From Eutreptiella sp. 'Long Island Sound 2002' (taxonomy: Eukaryota; Euglenozoa; Euglenophyceae; Eutreptiales; Eutreptiaceae): a DNA stretch of 64,000 bases. How positions within the stretch are numbered: position 1 is the stretch's first letter; each line of letters begins with the position of its first letter. Both the position numbers and the translations under genes were made by a program. A model generated the notes under the pieces. That model was given only the letters and a program-made list of their open reading frames with translations. It was not told where the DNA came from and searched no databases. The DNA is taken from positions 35,194,101 through 35,258,100 of the forward strand of contig OZ038385.1 of the NCBI GenBank assembly GCA_964036045.1, written 5' to 3'. This document shows positions 58,701 to 64,000 of the stretch, in pieces.

Positions 58701-61235
58701 CTGAGTCCAGGTTTGCTCAGGATTCCCCCTGGCGGCACGTCTCCAGGCCTGCGTCTGGCACCCCTACGGAGTAGGGAAGGGGGGATGGGGGCGGTACAAA
58801 ATTTCCTGGCCGGGGGCGCCTTTTCCACCCACTGCTGTGGGGGGGTCGTACGCTGTAGGAAAACAAGCCCTACCGTTTTTTACACGAGGAAAAATTCCTA
58901 TCATTCTGGTGGACGCATTGATTCCTCCCCACTGTTGGGGACCCTGAGCCGGCAGGGGTTATGTCGCCATATTACGTGCACCACTGATGAGCTGCAGTGT
59001 TTTGCATTTTGTGCGTGTTTTGCTGGTGATTGCGGTTTGGTTGGCTCTACGGTAGGCACACTAGGCTCCGGGGCCCTAAAATGTCGGGGGAAAGTTTTTT
59101 CTAACCGCCAGGGGGGTGACTAGTGGGCCACTGGAAAAACAGCCACTATGTGGGGTGAGGAGTTTTTTCCTCCCAGCCCCCACCCCTGACACAACATTGG
59201 AGAGGGGGGGGGGGGGGCGCTGGGACGGCATGCATCAATTACAACAGCAACCGTCTCCTGCACGATTTTCGGGCGGGTCTGGGTCCAAGCTGAAGTCAAA
59301 TACATGGGCACGGTGAGGGCAGTGTCGGTCAGGCAGGGGCGGGCGGGAGGGGAGGGTGGGGGGGGGGGCTGAATCCAGAGATAAAATGGGAAATCGTGTC
59401 ACAACCCGCTAGCCCTCGAAGGGGGGAGTGGCTTCAACCATCAACTGCCTGGAGCCTCTCCCTGTCTCCTCCTCCATGTCTCCCTCGTTCCTTCGGGTCT
59501 CAACCCCTGTGTCAGGCCCGTACCCTCCTACTTGAGTGGAACCGGTTGGCAAGCAATCTGACGTGGGCACAGAAGTCGCCTTGGGGAGACCAAGGGCTAT
59601 TGGCGTTGCTGTGTGGCCTCAACAACATTTCCACGGTGTACATCCCAAACGGTGGCGGATCCAGCACACATTTGGTCAGGTTTGTTCCATCATTCAATCA
59701 GCATCCCTACGCCCGGCCCTTTGGCTTTCAGATCTCTCTCTTTGTTCTGGTCACTCTCCTTTCCTAGTCACGGGAAAACGGGCGCCTCGACCCCCCCCCC
59801 CCCCCACCTGGGGGGGGGTATACCGGGGCATACCGGGCACTGATCAGGCCGTCAGGGGAGGACGCCATGGGCAGAAGTTGCATTCTGGATTCCCCCCGAG
59901 GCAGGCGGATGCCCGCGGCAGTGCGGATGCGCGCAGTAGTGCGGATGCCTGCTTGTCAAAAAGAAAGGCGCCCGCGCGGTGCACCACGCGGTGCGCGCGC
60001 GGTGCGGGCGTTTTCCATGTGCACGGACACTGGGCTCATCATCCTCAGGCTCGTCACTTACGTCCGCCGATGAAGAGGAAGAGGAGGCTTACTCGTAGCC
60101 GACGTCGTGACAATCGAAACGCGAAACGAACCGATACGAGCACACCGAAACGGTTGCATCATGGGAATGGGCACCCCATTGAGCAACATGTCGAAACGCG
60201 AAACGTTCGAAACGGCTCCACAGGCTTGGGCACCCTGTGGGGCACTAGGCTCGTCGGTCGAGCGGCCGTACCGGAGAGTTCTACATCTTCTTCTTCCTCT
60301 TCCTACGGTCCTCCCCTGGCAGGGGGTGTGGGCAGCTACAACAACCTTTGGCGAGGAGGCTGGAGTGGAGGCCTCCGTTGTTGTATGCGTACCCCTTAGG
60401 CCACCCTGTCCTTGCCACCCTGAAAAAAACTTGAAAAATGCAGAAGAGGGTTGCTAGAAACGCCTGCGCGGTGCGCGCGCGGTGCACAACGCGGTGCGGG
60501 CGCCTTTCTCATCGCAGAAGGTTCAAGGGCGAGAGGCCAATAGGCGCCGCCACAGGCTACCAGAGCCAACCACTAAGGCCTTGTGCCAACCCCCCCCCCC
60601 CCCCCCCCAACCTGACGTGGAACTCTGTGGGCGGGTTGTCTCAACAGCATTCTGCGCACAACATTGCCGTTCCATTGGCTGCTCCCTTTCTCCACTTTCA
60701 CAGGCAGAAAAACGTGAACTCCCTCCTCCATCGCTTCGTTGGCCCCCAGTACCCGGATTTGATGTCCCTCAGAGGGGCTTCGTACCCCTGGTGCGATATC
60801 TGTGGGGAGTGTCCTGCACAGGTCAAGTACATGCCTCCGTCTGAAAAGCATGACTGGACCATCTGGAATTCGACGCGTCGGTTCTGCGTGTTTTGCTGCA
60901 CCGCTGGTGAGGGTGTCCCTGACAAAACGATCTCCACCCGCCTGCAAGCGCTCCTCAAAGACCCACCTGCGTGGTGCACCAGCAACAAGTGGGGGTTGCC
61001 ACCATCGGAGAAGCGCGGCCGAAGGAAGCCTCACGGGTATTTCTACATGCTGCATCCGAATTTCAAGAAGCCGCAGAAGGACCGCGTGGCGCAGACGTTT
61101 GGGGGCAACTCGTGTACTTGCGCAGAGGATGATCTCCTGGATGACTGGGGCGGAACCCTCAAGGCCAACCTGGAGAAGGTGAAAGCTGACCGCGTGGCAG
61201 GCACGGCAGAGACAGGGGGGTTCAATGGATGGTGA
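49786..61235 (+). CDS. Putative glycosyltransferase-like type II membrane/secreted protein, 4 exons, 454 aa
   Basis: Exons 49786-50084, 56501-56870, 59516-59679 and 60704-61235 join in frame (intron phases 2, 0, 2; GT-AG borders) into 454 residues. Residues 4-15 are strongly hydrophobic (FIFWFLVLLL), consistent with a signal peptide or anchor. Conserved-looking features of the nucleotide-diphospho-sugar transferase type follow: LVTYAKGRAF with SARQAGFD (about 52-78), FYAWKP (110-115), EGDFVVWSDSS (127-137, where a metal-binding DxD-like site is usual), FLVLRNTPKAR across the exon 2/3 junction, LLLEWNRLA and WGDQG (246-250). N-x-S/T sites are at 32, 237 and 260. The C-terminal exon is Cys-rich (CDICGEC, FCVFCC, SCTC) and looks like an added domain. 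Likely acts in the ER/Golgi lumen on glycans; donor and acceptor are unknown. Introns are 6,416, 2,645 and 1,024 bp. The ATG at 49786 is chosen because it starts the hydrophobic segment. The large first intron is the weakest part of the model. Confidence 0.68.
50757..50771 (+). repeat. C15 homopolymer in intron 1
   Basis: Fifteen C immediately before the tRNA-like sequence. Other C-runs of 12-20 in the introns of this gene start at 52133, 52926, 54945, 54980, 55060, 57594, 57771, 59791 and 60590. Confidence 0.9.
50783..50858 (+). ncRNA. tRNA-like sequence / candidate SINE head
   Basis: The region has a D-arm-like AGCTAACTCAACTGGGCTAAG (box A-like), CAACCGAAAGGTTG (a five-pair stem with GAAA loop) and GGGATCGATCCC (box B-like GGATCGATCC, also a perfect palindrome). 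A GGATC shortly after could pair with GATCC before the D-arm. The anticodon arm does not fold properly, so it is not a functional tRNA. A tRNA-derived SINE head or degenerate tRNA is the best reading. Only this copy was seen in the window. Confidence 0.35.
50994..51114 (+). other. Possible relic exon of an alpha/beta-hydrolase (epoxide-hydrolase-like)
   Basis: After an acceptor-like ACACAG the plus frame reads GNMAMTGSLNYYRGAG and stays open to a TAA at 51112. A stop lies just upstream in the same frame. The MTGSLNYYR string resembles the LTG.xNYYR segment of epoxide-hydrolase-type alpha/beta-hydrolases. No neighbouring exon with the nucleophile elbow or His motif was found. It lies inside a same-strand intron, so a relic or chance match is likely. 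Confidence 0.2.
51232..51258. repeat. Perfect 12-bp inverted repeat with 3-nt loop
   Basis: CGGAAAGCCCTT, GAA, AAGGGCTTTCCG. A strong hairpin in either strand. No T-run follows, and in a eukaryotic intron a terminator role is not implied. Confidence 0.9.
51238..51885. repeat. Diverged inverted repeat (about 75-90 bp arms), MITE-like
   Basis: The segment 51238-51330 and the reverse complement of 51787-51885 match well around GAGATGTATGGGTTGGGG / GAAATGTATAGGTTGGGG and the following ACCATATTTTT. The arms enclose about 450 bp without a recognisable gene. This looks like a small non-autonomous inverted-repeat element or inverted duplication. Target-site duplications were not established. Confidence 0.5.
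52909..52970 (+). repeat. GGCCTCCGGCC module with poly-C, copy 1
   Basis: GACGCCAACTAC, 13 C, then TAGGGGGCCTCCGGCCAACAGTTAGTTG. The inner part recurs at 54995-55027. See copy 2 for the changed orientation of parts. Confidence 0.7.
53225..53965 (+). repeat. 162-bp tandem repeat, about 4.5 copies
   Basis: The phrase GGGCTCATT(T/C)CA(C/T)TTGTTT recurs at 53411, 53573 and 53735 (period 162 bp), with more diverged copies at both ends. Units contain AAAATGGGC, CCCATTTT and GGAAAAACACA(T)TTTTGA. Because 162 is a multiple of three, one plus-strand frame (53388-53861) stays open through three copies with a 54-residue period. This open frame follows from the repeat structure and is not taken as a gene. 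Confidence 0.92.
54568..54612 (+). repeat. GCTTGCT-type microsatellite
   Basis: An irregular short repeat of TGCTTGC / TGCTGCT units. Confidence 0.85.
54685..54752 (+). repeat. Degenerate CCCTAA-like tract
   Basis: CACCTAACCCTACCCCTGCC and following hexamer-like variants (CCTAAT, CCTAGC, CCTAAC). A similar shorter tract is at 53078-53125. They resemble degenerate telomere-type repeats, but the window is not a chromosome end and the units are irregular. Confidence 0.6.
54980..55042 (+). repeat. GGCCTCCGGCC module with poly-C, copy 2 (rearranged)
   Basis: Twenty C, then AAGGGGCCTCCGGCCAACAGTTAGTTG, GGGGGA and GTAGTTGGCGTC. The last 12 bp are the exact reverse complement of GACGCCAACTAC, which lies on the other side of the C-run in copy 1. 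One part has therefore been flipped relative to the other. Another 17-C run starts at 55060. Confidence 0.7.
55262..55440 (-). other. Minus-strand coding-like stretch in intron 1
   Basis: Reading the minus strand from about 55440, the frame GTSEPYFLFTGTKRTGSTGR continues with FLLVPSANINRASHHILLQK, uses G/C-rich third positions and ends at a TGA near 55265. It could be an exon of a nested minus-strand gene or a relic. The plus strand here also has an open stretch (about 55124-55262, MLPLYLRNQWPRMQ...), so the strand is uncertain. No family recognised. Confidence 0.25.
55604..55858. repeat. G-rich/C-rich long inverted repeat
   Basis: Repeats of GGGGAAAAAT type fill 55604-55741 and repeats of CCCCATTTT type fill 55763-55857. 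The two arms are reverse-complementary in composition and can form a long imperfect hairpin around a short loop containing GACCGGTTGCACCACCC. Each arm also has many GGGG blocks on one strand, enough for G-quadruplexes. Milder copies begin near 55471. Confidence 0.9.
57238..57276 (+). repeat. GC-rich GCGC(A/G)GTGC repeat, locus 1
   Basis: GCGCGCAGTGCGCATGCAGT followed by GCGCGCGCAGTGC. Related clusters are at 59965-60015 and 60460-60505. Lies in intron 2. Confidence 0.7.
58180..58715 (-). other. Minus-strand coding-like segments nested in intron 2
   Basis: From about 58710 on the minus strand one frame reads ...DSGDGFISNCRCHLGTTYEG, STVDGPKKVVLVPVTLRFGL and on to about 58450 without a stop. 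A second frame is open at 58388-58180, with CALELFVSQSLGKVLSVLRA. Third-position G/C is high and the residue mix is protein-like. The two could be exons of a gene nested antisense in this intron. The VVLVPVTLRFGL strand faintly recalls a core strand of Atg4-type peptidases, but the expected following motifs were not found, so I give no product. Confidence 0.3.
59965..60015 (+). repeat. GC-rich GCGCGGTGC repeat, locus 2
   Basis: Starts GAAAGGCGCCCGC and ends GCGGGCGTTTT, with GCGCGGTGC-type units inside. Lies in intron 3. Locus 3 carries the same end sequences in inverted orientation. Confidence 0.7.
60455..60511 (-). repeat. GC-rich GCGCGGTGC repeat, locus 3 (ends inverted)
   Basis: GAAACGCCTGCGCGGTGCGC on the left and GCGGGCGCCTTTC on the right. 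Its right end is the reverse complement of the left end of locus 2, so the borders are in opposite orientation about 450 bp apart. Confidence 0.65.
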
Positions 61236-64000
61236 GATGGTGGCATCTGGGGGCAAAGCTTGGTCGGCCTGTTGCGTCCACCACGGAGACTGGGAGTGGT
61301 GCTGCTATTGACCCACCAACACGGCCGCTGCTCATTCGTTTCAGTGCATTTCGCCCAGAGAGGATCAAATCATTCCGGTCACATGGTACGGGGTACGGCG
61401 CAGGAAGCCATGAGCTTAACTAAACGAATGGTGAGGGCTTTGGCGTTTGGTGCTGAAACCATGGGTGAATTTGGTATGATCTGTATCAGGGGGGGCTACA
61501 CAAGCAACAACACCTCCGGGAGGTGAGTAGGCTGTTGGTTGGCCCTCCTCTTTTGTCGCTGGCCACACCCCAGGGCTTGCAATGTGGGTGGGGCACCGAG
61601 CCTATTGGGTTATGAGATGTGATACTGCTGTCGACAGCATCCACTCCTGCCACACTCTTGGCGCCGAGTTTGTGCCTGCAGCAATGTAGTTGCGTGCCGC
61701 AGAAGTCCTTGAAGATGCACAACGAGGTGGTTGAGTTGCGGACCAAAGCTGGAAAGCAGGTGTCAGCATGTCGTTTGGCACACCGAGGCAAGTTGATTAC
61801 AGCGGGCGCCAAGTCTGGGTCAGTTATCCGGATTCGAGAAAAATTGGGCAATTTGGTCCCGTGGATGCATAGAAAGAGGGAGAATTCATCGAAGGATTCC
61901 TACAATACCTCGATCTCTTCTTTCAGACAAAACATTTTTTGGGGCTGAAAGTGCATACACAGGTACACAAGTGGACAAGCGTCTGCAGGTCAGTGACATC
62001 TTGTGCGGAATGATCTACACACCTGGGGGCAACCAAATGAAGCCACTCGGTCGATTGTAGTGGATCCTTCTGGCCATACAGCGCCCCCTGGTAGATCACA
62101 CCTGGAAATCCACACATGATAAACGATGTATCACTGGGGACATCTTCACCAAACACATTGGTGCATGTGTTACTGGCAAGAGCACAAATCATGCGGCTGC
62201 GAGGGGAAATGGTTACAGAGAAGAAAGGGTGTGCCTGGGGCGATCAGAACGAATGCTCACCTTGGACACCTGTTTTTCACATTGAATGAATCCATGATTC
62301 CTACTATCATGGCCTACACCCTGTCTGCCAGAACACCGTTCCAAACGTGGTCTCCACGAAATTTCCCACGCTTGTTGTAGGTGCCACAAAATTGTCTTTG
62401 GCACTTTCGACACCTCTTAGTCTGTGGGTCAGGGCTCTCTCATGCAGTGCACCACTACACATTGACATGTGTGTACCCATTGACATGTACCCTTTGTTTA
62501 GCCCCCTCTCCGTGGAACGCTTCTTGGTATGAAAGAGCGCTGCGCAGACTCAAGTGCAGCATTTGGCTGAGCACTTGAAGGATGTTGCACCCCAGAAGTG
62601 TTCTGCCGCGAAACATGGTTCCTACGAAGCCAAGCCATGGTCTGGTTGGGATGATGAAAAGAGGGGCGTGGCTGCTGAGCTCTATGCACCTGTAGGACTT
62701 CAGAAATGCAAGCTCTGAATGTAATTTACGTGATTGAGGAGTAAAGCTTGCTGTACAGGGTTACATAGCTCCAACAGGACGTCCCAGGAAATTGGCTGCT
62801 GTGGAGGATAAGGCTTTGACCAGGTATTTCAGTGCAGAGTGTGGCAGATGGATCTTCCCTGCATGGTGAGTGGCACTTGAGGCTTGAATCTTTTTTGCCA
62901 TTTGGCAACATTGACCCTGCCCTGAAGTTCTGGGTCCACCACCAAGCCATGCACAGCATTACACTTGAGATGGTTGGCGAAATTTCTCATGGCTTTTTCA
63001 GTGACCTCCGTGAAATTTCCTGCTGCGAAATTTACAACCGCGGAATTATCCCCACACAACCCCCCCCCCCCCCCTGCCAGGTAGCGTACCAGAGCGGGAA
63101 AACATTAGGGGTTGAAAAAATTGATTTGGACAAATTTCGAAGCCCTCCCTCGTACCAAATTTTTCCTTCAATTTTAAGGATTCTCTGTGCCATGCTGTGT
63201 ACATCAAACACGGGCTGCAGGGAGGGTTTCCTGTGTGCTGCATGCAGTGCGAATGCGTAACATCGAGATGAGATTCAGTGTCAATTGACACTGTGTTCTC
63301 TGTAGGTCCGCCCACCAACCAGGAAATGGCAGTAACCATCCAGAGCCCACCAGGAAATAACAGCAATCATCCAGAGGTCACCAGGAAATAACAGCAACCA
63401 TCCAGAGCCCGCCAGGAATCCACATTGAACATCCACTAGGAAGCAGCAGCAAGGGGCATCATACCAAAAATTTCCTTCATTTCTAAGGAGCAATACCAGT
63501 TTTTTTACCCCCTTAATTTTGGTCATCCGAAAAAAAAACCTCTTAAATTTTTCCCCTCCGTGGTACGTCATCCAAAACTCAAGGGTGGAACGGCGAACTG
63601 TGCAGTCTGGATCCATGAACACCACCGACCCCCATGAACAAAACACGTGCATGTTGCACTTGCTTCCTGAAAAAACAAAGAGGCAAAGCCGCAGGTTTTT
63701 GCATGTTGCATGACTTAAAGCAGAAGTCTGATGCAAGGGCAATGAAAGCAGTGTCTTTTGTTTTGTCCCAGTTGATCCACTGCACCATACCTTCCCTGAG
63801 CCCCCAAGATGACACCAAATAGCCTCTATAACACCAAATGGATTGCCTGTTGCCGTCATGCCCCAACCAATTCTTGCATCACCTATTTCCCAGATTTCTG
63901 AACACATCTTTAACCATCAATCCAAAAGCTCCAATTGGCATGCGAACGGACCAAAATCGAATCTTTCTTTTCAAAGGGAGGCACGGGTCCTGTGATTCAG
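61236..64000. other. Downstream flank with minus-strand coding-like fragments
   Basis: No complete gene is recognisable. On the minus strand several stretches look protein-like: 63059-62831 (GDNSAVVNFAAGNFTEVTEK, then AVHGLVVDPELQGRVNVAK), about 63700-63500 (CSWGSVVFMDPD, TYHGGEKFKRFFF) and about 62400-62200 (FCGTYNKRGKFRGDHVWNGV in a frame with stops). They are in different frames and separated by stops, so they could be exons or a decayed mobile element. No family assigned. A C15 run lies at 63060-63074. Confidence 0.3.
63319..63453. repeat. 31-bp minisatellite, locus B
   Basis: Units start at 63319, 63350 and 63381 (exact 31-bp period, CCAGGAAATAACAGCAA...), followed by a degenerate partial copy. 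It has the same unit as locus A at 44235, 19 kb away. Confidence 0.88.

Larger units (their letters stand above)
57000..59515. other. Intron 2 body, no plus-strand gene
   Basis: Apart from the GC-rich repeat, C/G-runs (57594, 57771, 57790, 59204) and minus-strand coding-like segments described separately, nothing on the plus strand here is recognisable. Open frames are short and low-complexity. Confidence 0.5.

Noticed and set aside
60573-61256. 227-residue minus-strand frame over the last exon of the glycosyltransferase-like gene
   Set aside because: It is the antisense of a high-GC coding exon. The plus strand joins in frame to the preceding exon and has a coherent Cys-rich protein.

Overview
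This window is nuclear DNA from a eukaryote, most likely a protist or alga that I cannot place further. Two interrupted genes have GT-AG introns, the introns carry long C-runs and minisatellites, and nothing resembles an operon or bacterial gene layout. The absence of non-canonical splice sites argues mildly against a core dinoflagellate. I can only say unidentified microbial eukaryote.

Left part (1-39298): about 38 kb of satellite DNA. The edge (1-1235) is one diverged satellite monomer joined to a TGTGT pentanucleotide tract. At 1236-3198 a non-satellite segment carries a broken reverse-transcriptase-like ORF and is flanked by a 45-bp direct repeat of satellite sequence. From 3199 to 39298 there are 40 complete head-to-tail units plus partial ends. 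Of these, 34 are about 912-920 bp and six are a 757-bp deletion form. Higher-order duplications are visible. The many short ORFs here are repeated copies of the same non-coding unit.

Middle (39299-49785): the array stops abruptly and unique DNA begins. A seven-exon gene (40764-45050, plus strand) encodes a 397-residue divergent actin-like protein. Its polymerisation-linked D-loop is shortened and several nucleotide-site residues are replaced. A 51-nt intron lies in its putative 5' UTR. The next 4.7 kb is intergenic, with only short repeats and a possible GTPase relic.

Right part (49786-64000): four separated open segments splice in frame into a 454-residue secretory-pathway protein resembling nucleotide-diphospho-sugar glycosyltransferases, with a hydrophobic N-terminus, an AWKP motif, a GDQG motif and a Cys-rich tail. 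Its 6.4-kb first intron and 2.6-kb second intron hold a tRNA-like/SINE candidate, 162-bp tandem repeats, inverted repeats, a long G-rich/C-rich palindrome, poly-C tracts and minus-strand coding-like stretches that may be nested gene exons. The last 2.8 kb has minus-strand coding-like fragments and a 31-bp minisatellite that also occurs in the actin-like gene.

No rRNA gene, CRISPR array or clearly functional tRNA was seen. The two main genes have no evident functional link. The strongest unusual features are the structured satellite array with its embedded RT relic, the actin-like protein with an altered active site, and the gene-in-intron architecture of the right third.
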